A stretch of DNA of 64,000 nucleotides from Dimorphilus gyrociliatus. Taxonomy: Eukaryota > Annelida > Polychaeta > Dinophilidae. The stretch covers positions 2,656,946-2,720,945 of the forward strand of contig CAJFCJ010000006.1 in assembly GCA_904063045.1 (NCBI GenBank), given 5' to 3'. The notes under the pieces were generated by a model that had not been told where the DNA came from, ran no database searches, and saw only the letters and a program-made list of their open reading frames with translations. This document shows, piece after piece, positions 1-11,100 of this stretch. The translations under genes and the position numbers were made by a program. Within the stretch, counting starts at the first letter, position 1. Every line of letters begins with the position of its first letter.

Positions 1-282
1 AGTTTCTCTATACTTCATTGATTTTTCTATATTTTCTTACTATATTCATAATAGATCAATACTGATTAATAATAGCGCAGGTACATAGTAACAAGAACAT
101 TTCGTCCAAGGAAACGGAACTTCACTTTTTTAAAAACAGTGACATCTCTATTCCTCAATTAGAACTACAATTACGACTTGTTATGAAATTTTGAAAGGCC
201 TTGTAAATTGTATTCACAATATTAAAACACATTACAACACTTGTTAGTATAAATTGACCAACTTCACCTCAATTTGTTGAAA
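1..282. other. AT-rich upstream region, no gene seen
   Basis: I see no open frame or RNA gene here. It lies immediately upstream of the first gene and should contain that gene's promoter and 5' leader. Confidence 0.5.
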
Positions 283-941
283 ATGGCAGAATCTAACGAA
301 AGTTGCGATAATGGTGATAAATCCTTCAAAAGTGCAATTATTCTGATGCCACCGGAAACAGAATGGACACAAATACAGAATATAAGAGAGTAAGCACTTT
401 ATTTAAAATTTGATATGCCTTTGTTCTATTTATCTTGAATAGTTACGAACCTTACTAATTCCTTAGAAAGCACGACAAAGCTTACAACCGATGGATGCCT
501 CATATTAACTTAATATGGCCGTTTGTTCCTGATATGGATTGTAACTTCGATTTAGAATTTGTAAAAATTAGTCAAGCTCTTAGTAAATTAGCACCTTTTA
601 AAGTGAAATTCACGCAAAAATCATTCAGTTTTTTTGAGCACAAGCAATGCGTTTTGTGGTTAAATCCATTAGAAAATGATCATGATGACAACCCACATCC
701 TTCCGTTATAAAGCTACAGAAAATCCTCCAAAATCTTTATCCTAACTATTACGATGGAACAAAGGAATTTGTACCTCATCTTACCCTAGGAAGATTCCAA
801 AGGAAGCATATTAATAACGTACGAGAAAACTTCCAAAAGGATTGGAAGGATATTGAATTTGAAGTTAATAAAATTTATCTGATTAGTCGGAAAGGATTTG
901 AAGATCCTTTTGAAATTAAGAAAGAAATTAGCTTTAACTAG
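283..941 (+). CDS. 2H phosphoesterase-like (LigT / 2'-5' RNA ligase-like) protein
   Basis: Two exons, 283-389 and 467-941, join in frame (E36 is split by the intron) to give 193 residues. The ATG at 283 is the first in frame, in a good AAAATGG context. The protein has the two short histidine motifs of the 2H superfamily, HINL at H48 and HLTL at H140, each within a hydrophobic strand (MPHINLIWPF and PHLTLGRF). This superfamily acts on 2',3'-cyclic phosphates or 2'-5' bonds in RNA, and the two histidines are the catalytic pair. The first motif has Asn where most members have Thr or Ser. The MPHINL wording resembles the 2H domains of LENG9-type proteins, but the actual substrate is unknown. It is probably a soluble cytosolic enzyme, since there is no signal peptide or membrane segment. 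The intron is 77 bases with GT-AG ends. Confidence 0.75.
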
Positions 942-1541
942 TTACTTTTTGTATTTTGTTATTATATTGTTTTGACGAATGTTTATTGAAACATTCTATA
1001 GAGATTATTCGATTAAATGTAAAAATTCAACAAGTCACCAACAATCAAGAATAAAGCTTTTTAAATATTCCATCTTACAAACATGTTCAATGAAAAATAT
1101 ATTAAAAATGCAAAAAAAAAGGAAACAAAAGCAAAACCAGCAAAAACGAACAAATAAATCTGCAAAAATTCTCATAAAAAAGCCAAGAATCTTTTCAAAG
1201 TATCACCATCATTATCTTCATAAGCGATTAAAACTGGAAGAGAATCTGTTAATTTTTCTCTTCCAAAATTAATTTGTTTAAAGAATAGATTATCAATTTT
1301 AAATAGATTATGTTAAACACAACTAAACGATTCAATTAAATGATTTTGTTTGTTTTTGAACATTAAAACATAAAAAAAAAATTAAGGTATCATTTGAGAC
1401 AAACTAGTTTTAAAATTAAATTAAAGAGAAGATTATTCTTTGGCAATGTTATTTTTTTTTGTTTGTCTTAAGGGAAGAAAGGGAAAGAAAAAGAAGGTAC
1501 CAGGAAATAGTTTCTTCATTCGTAAAATGACCAGAAAATTA
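942..1541. other. 3' flanking spacer between two convergent genes
   Basis: A/T-rich. It contains a lysine-rich 97-codon open frame (979-1272) with no domain and strong A-homopolymer bias, which I regard as chance. It should hold the 3' UTRs of the phosphoesterase gene and of the minus-strand methyltransferase gene. Confidence 0.5.
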
Positions 1542-2405
1542 TCACTTCGTAGCCGTTCCCACAAGTCCAAACTTCATAAAACGAACAAATATTGGGACAG
1601 GAACTCTGCATTGTTTAGTATCAATACTCGAGAAATCAGCTTCCTTAACAATTTGTTTTGTATCTGAAAACGTTCTGCAATGCCCAACTCTCCACCAAAG
1701 TCCTTTGATGAGATATTGACATAGTTTTGATAGTCCAGAGGGTGCGGCAACGTGTTCAAAAAAGTAAAAATTCCTTCCCTATGCAACAAACAAAGGCAAT
1801 AAATATAATTTATTACTTTATTACAAAAAAAGAATGCTGTTAAACTTATACGTACAAAATAATAACGTTTATTGATTACTCACAGGTTTTAGAATTCTCT
1901 TTATTTCAGCTAAACTTTGAGCTTGATCGTCTACGGAACAAAGTACTAAAGTGCAAACAACTGCATCAACTGAGCCGGTTTTTATTTTCCCCATATCCTC
2001 CGCTCTACCTATCACAAATTTTACTTTATCTTGCAATCTTTTTGGAAGATTTTCCCTAAAATAGGGATTAAAACAACCATTTGGCTCAACGCAAATAATT
2101 TCTGAATTATCTGGATAATATTTAAAATTAGCACCAGATCCTGCACCTATTTCCACTATTTTCAACTTTGATTCCGTCTTTGATAGATAGTGAAGTGGTT
2201 GGAAAAGGTCTTCTTTCAGGGTACTGACATATTTCGATTTATTCAGCGATAGAGCAATTCTATTCGTGACATACGCAACGATTTTATCATGAAATTTCGA
2301 AAATTGTATATATTTTCCAAAATATTTCCAACATATTATGATGATAAAAAGTGGTAAAACATATCTTATTAAATAAGACTGACAAATCAGATCAGATTCA
2401 CTCAT
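1542..2405 (-). CDS. METTL7-like: METTL7/TMT1-family methyltransferase
   Basis: Two exons on the minus strand, 2405-1884 and 1778-1542, join in phase 0 to give 252 residues. The human METTL7A/B (TMT1A/B) proteins are about 244. The N-terminus (residues 10-30) is a hydrophobic anchor, as expected for this family of ER or lipid-droplet membrane proteins. The SAM-binding glycine loop is VEIGAGSGANF at about residues 84-93. The family block SVDAVVCTLVLCSV follows, and FYFFEHVAAP lies just after the intron junction. Vertebrate members methylate alkyl thiols; for this protein only membership in the family is supported. The second exon is read in a frame different from the longest open frame there, and the correct frame ends at the TGA at 1542. 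The gene is head-to-head with FDXR at a distance of 1 kb. Confidence 0.88.
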
Positions 2406-2855
2406 GTCGCTGGCTGCTCAATAAAATAAAAGGAACAGAATCTCGATCTGATAAGGAAACAAAATCGTCCTTGACATTGCAATAACACCATATCACAAAG
2501 CTTTTAAACAACAATGAAAAAGAGTGGAGAAGAGAGGATTTCCGTTTCCTTTTCTCGCGTTCTCTCTGTCTTTTGCCCTTTCTGAAACAAATTACCACGC
2601 TATTCCACTCTATCCCCGCCAAAGGGTGATCGATCATCGTAGGTGTTTTTTTATTGATATATATAAATGCTATATCATTCTTCCCTTAGACCATTATAAC
2701 TATGAAAGTTTTTACGTTCTTTATAGTAATATAATAGGTAAAAAAGAATCAAAATATCCAACTTAATAAAAATGAAAACTATCTTCCAAACTTGCTAAAA
2801 ATGAGAATATTCCATTTGATTTTGTTAATTTTTCAATAACATAACATTAAAGTGC

Positions 2856-2898
<43 letters not shown>

Positions 2899-3413
2899 GT
2901 TGAATATGGACTTTACATTCATACTTTATCATAATTATAGAAAATTCTTGATCAACTTGTTATTGCGCAAGTCTCTTAGTGCTATTAAGGAATTAAAAGG
3001 AAAAACAGCCCTTACTATTATTACTTGGGATTTTATACTACAAATAATAGCTTGATCCATTTTTATCTTGATTCTCTAATGTATGATATATATTTAAGCT
3101 ACTAAAAAATTCTTCTTGTATAGTTATAGGCCTATTTTGCACGCCAAGAACATTTTTAGTATTTGATTAACTGTGTGCCGGTAAATATCTGCCTTCAGAA
3201 GGAATTAGAAAATTAATTTTGTTATGGGCCTATGCTCGTTAAGGAAAATAAATAAAAATAGAAATTAATTTTAGATTATTTTTATTAAAATAGTAAATAA
3301 TTTGAATCCTTCATGAGTGATAATACCATAAGTTTTTGTTCTCGGCTGGGTATAAATTAATATAATAACCTGTAGGGGTTTATCTACCACGCAAATCTCA
3401 TTAAAAATAGAAA
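2406..3413. promoter_or_regulatory. Divergent intergenic region between the METTL7-like gene and FDXR
   Basis: About 1 kb with no credible coding sequence. Both flanking genes are transcribed away from it, so it must carry both promoters. It includes a pyrimidine-rich tract at 2540-2600 and an AT microsatellite. No specific transcription-factor site can be defended. Confidence 0.5.
2859..2891. repeat. (AT)n microsatellite
   Basis: An uninterrupted AT dinucleotide run of about 33 bases in the spacer between METTL7-like and FDXR. Confidence 0.95.
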
Positions 3414-4953
3414 ATGATCAGACTGAAGAGAATGGCCGTCGGAGCAATTAGAAGTTTCTCCTCAAAGATTACTCCTATACCTAGAATTGCTATTATTGGA
3501 AGCGGACCTGCAGGATTCTACACAGCTCAACATTTACTAAAGTCAAATTCAAAGTTACATGTTGATATTTATGAAAAACTATTTGCACCCTACGGTTTAG
3601 TACGTTATGGAGTTGCGCCTGATCATCCAGAAGTGAAAAATGTTATTTCAACTTTTTCAAAAACAGCAATAAACGATCGTTGCAGATGGATAGGTAAGTT
3701 ATTAAACACAAAACAAAAAAGTCTGCTAAATTGTAAAAATATTGAAAAAAATCCCTTAAAATACTAGGAAATGTTGAAATTGGTAGAGATATAAGTATAA
3801 GAGACATGAGAAAGGCTTATAGTGCTCTTGTATTTTCATATGGGTGCCAAATAGATAAGTTACTAAATATACCTGGTGAAAACTTAAAGGGGGTGTATTC
3901 AGCAAGAGAATTCGTTGAATGGTACAATGGTTTACCGTCAGCATCAACTTTGAATCCAAATTTAGATTGCGAGGATGTTGTTATCTTAGGCCAAGGAAAT
4001 GTTGCCATAGATGTAGCTAGAATGTTTCTTAGCCCGCTTGATGAATTAAGAAAGACTGACATTTCCGAATATGCATTGGACAAAATTAGTAAAAGTAGAG
4101 TGAAAAGAGTTCATTTGGTAGGCAGGAGAGGTCCATTGCAGGCTGCCTGCACCATAGCAGAACTGAGAGAGCTAACAAAGTTACCAAATTGTTTTGGCAT
4201 AATTACTCACCAAGAGGTAGAATTCTTAAGAGAAAAAATCAAGGAACTCCCTAGGCCTAAGAAACGTATGATGGAACTTATGCTGAAAATTGCAGATTCG
4301 TCTATTGATAACAAAATAGACTTTCAAGTAAGTTTAGGATTGAATTATTTTATTTTATTCTTAACAAATCTGACCTATTTTAATAGAAACAATGGAGTTT
4401 ATCTTTTTTCAAAAGCCCTCTTGAATTTTTACCTAGTGAAGAAAATCCTGATCAACTTGGAAAAATCAGATTTTCTTTAAATAAATTAAAAGATAACATT
4501 GCCTATCCAACAGGAGAAACAGTTGAACTATCAACAAATTTAGCGTTTAGATCTATTGGGTATAGAGGAGTTGGTATACCAGGCCTTCCGTTTGACTCGG
4601 AAAGAGGATTAATACCCAATAAGAATGGGAGTGTAATTAATGAAAGAGGATTATACTGTAGCGGCTGGATTAAAAGAGGACCTACTGGTGTTATTGCAAC
4701 AACTATGAACGATGGATTTGAAACGGCAAAAACTATATTAGAAGATATTAATTCTTCTAGAATAGATATAACTTCTGACCAATTGGGTTTCGATGGCTTA
4801 GCAAATAGTTTGAAAGATATAAAAGTTAAACCTCTCAATTATCAAGATTGGTCAAAAATTGACATGATTGAAACACAAGTTGGGACTGCTAAGGGAAAAT
4901 CACGTGAAAAATTTGTAGATATTCAAGAAGTTTTCAAATTATTAGATCACTAA
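3414..4953 (+). CDS. FDXR: NADPH:adrenodoxin (ferredoxin) oxidoreductase, mitochondrial
   Basis: Three exons, 3414-3693, 3768-4327 and 4387-4953, give 468 residues (human 491). This flavoenzyme moves electrons from NADPH to ferredoxin in the mitochondrial matrix for Fe-S cluster assembly and cytochrome P450 chemistry. The N-terminus is basic and lacks acids, consistent with a mitochondrial presequence. The FAD dinucleotide fold is [13 protein letters not shown] at about residues 27-39, followed by [16 protein letters not shown]. The NADPH-binding fold is [16 protein letters not shown], then [12 protein letters not shown]. The C-terminal block [17 protein letters not shown] is a family hallmark. 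The introns are 74 and 59 bases with GT-AG ends, and all phases agree. Confidence 0.97.
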
Positions 4954-5937
4954 TCCAAAATAAGATATTTTTTATCGATTACTTTCAATAATATGAAAAT
5001 CTATTCGTTATCTTTTTTCATCATGACTATTATTAATTTAACTTTTTAAAATGTCATATTGGGAATTTTTACTTAAAATTTATGGCTGTAAACTTTCTGA
5101 ATTTTTTATGGGTGAGAAAAGAATTGCATATTCCTCATATACTTAATTTAGTTTAGAATAACTTCTTGTATCATATCTTTCGAAGCGAATGTTAAATGTA
5201 TTAGATTTTTGAATTAACATAAAAATTCTTCAGTCGCTAATAACATCCTTAATAATTTTATAAGAATGACCATTTGACTATTGAAAAGTATTTTTATCGA
5301 CTGTAAAAATGTTTTGATAAACTAGCTCTTAAGTTTTGCTTTGATATCCGGTCGCTTATTTTTAAGTTTTACAAATGTACTAATATTAATTTAACAACAA
5401 ATAAATTTCAGAAAAATTTCGAATACGTCGATATAAGAATGCAACTATTGTAAAAAGAAACTTTTAAATTTAATTGTAAGGTTGGTAACAAATTTTACCT
5501 TGACCTTATGCTTCTATTTTAGAAAGCTTTTGAACAAGTAAAAGATATATTTCCGTTTCCTTTTCATAATGTAGGGAGCCTCATCTATTCCTTTCCGGCG
5601 CTACCCAATCATCTCCTGTCCTTCTCTGACGTGATACCAGTCGAAATAATTAGGAAGTTGTGCTTTCGGCTACAACGCCCTGCATAACCTCAAATTGCTA
5701 TATTTTAGCCCAGGTACTACTTTCAGCTAATACGCGAGGTATTGGATATTATTGATGACCGCAAATTGATTCTTAAATCCGATAACTTCTTTTTCAGACT
5801 TTGATCCCTCAGTAGACATCACCAAGGTAATTACATAATTAATTAGACAGTTTTACGGGCACGTTCTTGTTTGTTTTCTATTCTATTTTGTGCTAACACC
5901 TTTTTTTGTCGTCTCTACACTTTCAGTTAACAAAATT
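4954..5937. promoter_or_regulatory. Spacer, promoter and 5' UTR intron of the first G-gamma gene
   Basis: Mostly AT-rich. A more GC-rich patch at about 5560-5700 contains TGACGTGA (CRE-like) and looks like a promoter core. A non-coding exon probably ends near 5825 at AAG|GTAATT and splices to TTTCAG just before the ATG at 5938. No other coding sequence is seen. Confidence 0.45.
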
Positions 5938-6162
5938 ATGGCTTTTCTGAACAATAAAAACAGAAATGCCGAATACCTAGATAGCATTAGGGAAGAGATA
6001 AAGCAAAATAAGGCTTACCTAAAGATGGAAAGAACAAAAGTTAGTCAAACGTTAAAAGATTTAGTGGAACACTGTGAAGAACACTGTCAATCTGACTTGC
6101 TTTTGAATCCGGTTAGAGATAATCCGTTCAGACCCAAGAAAAGTTTCTGTCAAATTCTATAA
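5938..6162 (+). CDS. GNG-like: Heterotrimeric G-protein gamma subunit (paralogue 1)
   Basis: A single coding exon of 74 residues, typical of gamma subunits (65-75). The protein is one long amphipathic helix with an ERTKVSQTLKDLVEHCEEH core, then the NPF motif and a C-terminal CaaX box, CQIL. The terminal Leu predicts geranylgeranylation at Cys71 after AAX removal, which anchors the beta-gamma dimer to membranes. The start is the ATG at 5938 just after a 3' splice site; the longer open frame that begins upstream is intronic. It sits about 1 kb upstream of a second gamma gene on the same strand, so the pair looks like an old tandem duplication. Sequence identity between the two is low outside the gamma core. 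Confidence 0.92.
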   Translation: MAFLNNKNRNAEYLDSIREEIKQNKAYLKMERTKVSQTLKDLVEHCEEHCQSDLLLNPVRDNPFRPKKSFCQIL

Positions 6163-7179
6163 AACTTTCATGTGTTGGTTACAGCTTTTATTATTTGAAG
6201 AATTAGTAAACTTAATATTTTTATTTCAATTTTGAATCTTTTTAGTTTTAACAATACAGCTTAGACTTTAGTTTTTACACGTGTCTTTTGATAATGTTAA
6301 CCTAAATTTCCAAAACATTTTGTTGTAATTTTTTTTTAAGGTGAGTTTTTCATTTTTTTTTCTAGCTTGCTTTTTGCTTTTCTTTTCATGGCTTTTGTTT
6401 TCTTATAATTGTTCACAATTAATGGCCTCTTTATTCAACCATTATTACCTTAATTTGATAGTTTTTTTATTATAGGCTTAACGGTTCCCACAAGATATGT
6501 TGCATTTTTTAGCACAATGCATATATATATATATTTATTTTGTATTAGGCTAAATATATGAAGAATTGATAATTGCTAAAAAAACTAGGATGCTTTATTT
6601 AAAGTGCGAGTGGCTTAAGCACATCGCTTGTGAAATTTAACTAAATACATAGTTCTTTTGAAATCTATTTTTAAATGAATGAAGAAAATATATAGAATGG
6701 ACTATGCCTATAAATATTATATATAATTTTTATTCTAATTTTCTTCTCTTTTTACTTTTAATAGGTGACCTACTATCAAAATTTTATCGTCACAGTTATT
6801 AACAGGTAAGATATTGTAAAATGTTTATATAATCAGATATTTAGTATATTATGTACATGAGTGATGGTTTAGAAGCTTTATACCATAATATTAGAATTCT
6901 CTATTTTATAGAATAGAAAAGAGTACAAAGAACATAAAAAATAATCATTAACTCATTGGATACCGTTTATTGATATTAACTACACTAATATACTATCTAT
7001 ACTTATATTATATATATAAGCTAGTAGTGAGATTTTTTAAAGACTTTTTCGTTTATTTCTTCTTAAGGTCAGATTGAACTATTTCGTCGACAGACAGTGA
7101 TTTATTGGTTAGTATCTATATCCACTCTTCTTTGATTTTTTAGTTTTTATTCATTATAATTATTTTTTAGTCCATCGCC
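6163..7179. other. Spacer between tandem G-gamma genes
   Basis: AT-rich with several short TA runs and no coding signal. The 5' UTR of the second gamma gene is probably spliced: TTTTTTAG lies just before the TCCATCGCCATG start context. Confidence 0.45.
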
Positions 7180-7380
7180 ATGTCGAATGTACAACAACAG
7201 AAAAAGATGGTAGAACAACTTCGACTAGAATGCTCCATGGAGCGAAAGGCCGTTTCACAGTGCGTGAAAGATATGATCGCATTTATGGAAGAAAATAACT
7301 CTAAGGATTATCTGGTCATTGGGTTTGCAAATAAGAAAGATAATCCCTATCAGGAGAAGAGTGGATGTAGTATTCTATGA
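7180..7380 (+). CDS. GNG-like: Heterotrimeric G-protein gamma subunit (paralogue 2)
   Basis: A single coding exon of 66 residues. It has the classical gamma motif MVEQLRLECSMERKAVSQ, then a second helix, the NPY/NPF-type loop, and a CaaX box CSIL, predicted to be geranylgeranylated at Cys63. The N-terminal half is close to GNG7/GNG12-type subunits. The two neighbouring gamma proteins differ in their N-termini and CaaX-preceding segments, which are the parts that set beta/receptor choice, so they probably work in different receptor pathways. The ATG at 7180 follows a splice acceptor. Confidence 0.93.
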   Translation: MSNVQQQKKMVEQLRLECSMERKAVSQCVKDMIAFMEENNSKDYLVIGFANKKDNPYQEKSGCSIL

Positions 7381-8353
7381 ATTTGAACACATAAGCAAAG
7401 TGTCTCTTGTCTAGGTGTTGTGAAAATTTTCTGCCAGTTTCACACTTTTATGTCTTTTGCCGCATTTTAATCAAGCTTCGTAATATTTATGTGTAAAGGG
7501 GGCATTTATCGAAACCATTAATCAATAGGCCTTTAAAAAGAGGAGTTTATACTTTCTCAGTAAATTTTCAACGTAAAAATAAAATAGTAAAAATTTTAGG
7601 AGAAATGTCTTCTTTTTTTATAAAGCATCACCAGAAAAAAATAGGCGTATCTCTTTAAAAGTACTTCTATATAACGATTTCGGTACATTTTTGCACTTTT
7701 AAGGCTAACAAACGATTAATGATCTGCTTTCGATTTCTGGATGAAATTGGATACAAAAAGGATTTCCTTTACAATTGTCAATTAATTAGGTTAGATCAAC
7801 ACCTTAATAATATTCTAGATTATATAAAGCGACATGATCTAATTTCAAAATCATCGATTACTTTATTGAAAAGCTGTTAAAATTAAAATCATGTGAAAAT
7901 TCCATAGCTAACACATATTTTCAAAATTTTTAAATATTATAAACAAAGGTCGAATGAATCACATGGAAAATATGATTCAGAAACCTTTCGTCTCTATTAA
8001 TTGATCCTGATATTGTTTTATTTTTGGTAGATTAGCGCATTCGAATGAATAAACGAAAGGCGAACTTTTATAGTAACGTTTAGAGTATTTGAAATTGCAC
8101 CATATGACCTTCGGGTACTTGTGCCTAGATGTACTGCAATGTTATTGCGGTGCTTGACGCTATACCGAGGGTTATTGAAATTAGATACATCTAGGGATGT
8201 GATTAAGCAGGCTGTAATCCACTGACAAGATTAAGTTGGTTAGAAATATGAGGAATTCTGTGCCAGACTATACTTGTTGATATTTATTTTATTCTTGAGT
8301 AAAAAATTTTAGAAACTGGTAGTTTTCAGTTTTTGTGTGTTTTTATCGTCTAA
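7381..8353. other. Spacer with 3' UTR and the upstream region of the RCBTB gene
   Basis: About 970 bases with no open frame of note; AT-rich, no repeats of interest. The last 100 bases precede the RCBTB start codon. Confidence 0.45.
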
Positions 8354-10396
8354 ATGCCTTTAAACGTCGACAAATGGACAGTTTTTAGCCTTTTAGAGCA
8401 AGAATTTCTTGAAAGAATAAAGTTAGCCTGTGTATTTGGAAGCTCTGGTAATGAAGCACTTATTCTCACTGATGACGATCAAGTATTTGCGATTGGAAGC
8501 AACTGTTCTGGATGTTTAGGAGTTGGGGATACTGTATCTGGCTTGGAACCTCGAAGGGTGGACGTTCTTTGTGGAAAGAAAGTAAAAAAAATTGGTATGT
8601 AAACTTGCCACATTTTATTCCCTGTAAGATAAAGTTAAAATTCCTTTCTATAAAAAAATGTAACTTCAATACATAGCAAGTTTATTTTAACTTGTCATTT
8701 CTTTTAGTAATTGTAATACATGAACTTGAAACAACATATTGTATTCAAATAATATAGTGATCTTTGAAAAAAAAACAGTTAAAAAAATATGAAACAGCTA
8801 TCTGAAGAGATTGTAAGGATAACTAAGTAATTATTGCTTATGTTTATAAATTCAGCCTATGGATCGGGTCCTCATGTTCTAGCTGTAACAGGTGAGGGGG
8901 AATTGTATGTGTTTGGTCATAATGGTTATTGTCAACTTGGTAATGGATCAACAACCACTCTGCAGACACCGACACTTTTAGCAGCTGGATTTGCGGGCAA
9001 AAAAATTATAGAAGTAGCTGCTGGCAGTCATCATTCTCTTGCTCTTACGTCAGAAGGTGAAATATATGCTTGGGGTCAAAATAATTGCGGTCAAGTGGGC
9101 AATGGATCAACAAATAATCAGGTTATAATAATCTCTTCTATAGAATCAAAGTCTGAATATTGTCTGTCTATCAAGTTTTTAATCATTTCCTTGATAGAAA
9201 TGATAAAATTAATTTTTACTAATTGTAAAATATTTTTAAAAATGACAGTCATGCCCACGTAAAGTTACTGCTGGATTGGGTCAGAGAGTAGTCATTTCCG
9301 TTGCTTGTGGTCAAACCTCTTCAACAGCTCTAACTGATAATGGAGAAATTTTTTCTTTTGGTTATAATGGAAATGGTCAACTAGGTCTAGGGAATAACGT
9401 AAATCAAGCAAATCCTTGCAAAGTTGGTGGGCTGCTTACTGGGATTCATATACAACAAATAGTTTGTGGGTATGCTCATACTTTGGCTTTGTCAGATACT
9501 GGTAACCTCTATGCATTTGGAGCGAATAGTTATGGTCAATTAGGAACTGGAAATAAAGCTAATGCTGTCTCACCACAGCAAGTGGGTCTCGACAAAGGTC
9601 GCTGGACAGCCATTGCTGCAACTCATTACAACCATGTGTCGGTTGGTAGTATACAAACAGGGAAAATTATGATGTGGGGTCAATGCAGAGGTCAATCTGT
9701 TGTTAAACCAGTCGAAACTCGATTTGGAACTGTCCATGATGCGTTTGCCTGCTTTGCATCTCCTGCAGTTACATATAAACCTTTAGAAGTAGATGAACAT
9801 CACGAATTCAGGTAAGCTACTTAAGCGATATGATATAAAAATTTTTAGTTTGCTTTTATTACAGTATGCAAAAAATATTTGCTGCTGCATTTGACGATCC
9901 TTTAACGTCTGATTTGAAGTTTATAGTTGATAAGAAACCTATACATGTTCACAAGGCAATTCTAAGAATAAGATGCGAACACTTCCGATCAATGTTTAGC
10001 TCAACCTGGAAGGAAAATAAATCAGACTCAATTACAATTGATCATTACTCTTATGTTGTCTACTATGCTTTTTTGAATTTTTTATACACTGATAAGTTAA
10101 GCATTCCGGCAGAAGATGCTTTGGGTCTTTTGGATTTAGCTGATGCTTATTGCGAAAAACCTTTGAAACATGAATGTGAACAATTACTGAAATCATCTAT
10201 AAACGTTGAATTTGCGGCGTTGTTATATGCAGCCTCCGTAAAGTATAATGCTATAAACTTGCAAGAATTTTGTTTCAAATTTATTCTAAATCACTCAACG
10301 GAAGTATTCCAATCTCAAGACTTGGCTATGCTCGAGGGCGGCGTATTGAAGGACCTTATCAGAAAGTTAGCCGATCATAATGCATTTAAAAACTAG
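8354..10396 (+). CDS. RCBTB1/2: RCC1 and BTB domain-containing protein (RCBTB1/2-like)
   Basis: Four exons, 8354-8594, 8856-9121, 9249-9811 and 9865-10396, join in phase to give 533 residues (human RCBTB1 is 531). Residues about 40-340 are RCC1 propeller repeats, seen as recurring G-x-x-G-QLG blocks such as GHNGYCQLGNGST, GQNNCGQVGNGST and GYNGNGQLGLGNNVNQ. From about residue 360 comes a BTB domain (DLKFIVDKKPIHVHKAILRI) with a BACK-like tail. RCBTB proteins are thought to be substrate adaptors for CUL3 ubiquitin ligases and are also linked to cilia and NRF2 responses in vertebrates; those roles are inferred. The first intron (261 bases) is longer than its neighbours. An AATAAA signal lies about 30 bases after the stop. 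Confidence 0.95.
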
Positions 10397-11100
10397 TATT
10401 CATCATTTCTTATTCATTATGTAATTAATAAATAGTTTGTGAAAAAAAATCCATTTAATGGCTTTTTTTTTCCTCTTTTCAATCTATCAACACTTTTAAA
10501 TATCTTTTTGTTTTTAAACTTTAACTAATGTTTCTTTTTAATCATTGTATTTTTGTTTCTACTAAAACGAGCATACTAAAGCAATTTGTAAACATAATAC
10601 TGACAATATCTTTCTTCAGATATCCTACCTTCCAATGATATTAATTTTTGGTAGCAAACTCCTTCAAATTTCGTGAAGTTATACTTTACTTGAAATGTCT
10701 GATTTAAGGATAATTTAATATATACCTATGAGACTGTATTTGATATCAAATGTTTATTTTTTTTAAATAAATTGGTATTCCTTAATTCTGAAAGATCAAT
10801 TACTAACCAATCCAAAAGTAAAGGCGCCAAAAAATAAAACCAGACAACATATAGAGCCATACTAAAAGAGTCTTTTAGTCCTTGACCTTGGTCATTTTTT
10901 AAGCGGTTCTAGAACGAATTTTGTAAATATGTACTTTCAAAAATTAGTTTATCACTTTAAAACAAGGTAAATTTTTATGATAAAAGATACATTATACTTT
11001 CTATAGCCTTATTAATAATTCTACGACATTTCTGAAGATTTTTTAAATCCATCAAAAGTGATCATTAAGATCATTCTTTTATTCTACGCTATCTCGCAAT
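10397..11100. other. Spacer between the RCBTB and SMARCAL1 genes
   Basis: It holds the polyadenylation signal AATAAA (10427-10432) of the upstream gene and then T-rich sequence. No gene is seen. The SMARCAL1 promoter should lie in the distal part. Confidence 0.5.

Noticed and set aside
979..1272. 97-codon lysine-rich open frame
   Set aside because: Its composition is explained by runs of A; there is no domain, no splice signals, and it lies in the 3' flank of the first gene.
1440..1667. 75-codon plus-strand open frame
   Set aside because: It overlaps the last exon of the minus-strand METTL7-like gene, whose correct frame is supported by family motifs.
1574..1789. 71-codon minus-strand frame as the METTL7 C-terminus
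   Set aside because: It is in the wrong frame. Splicing in phase 0 to 1778 gives the conserved FYFFEHV phrase and a stop at 1542.
2852..3055. Open frame starting in the AT repeat
   Set aside because: Begins with a microsatellite-coded Tyr-Ile repeat; clearly spurious.
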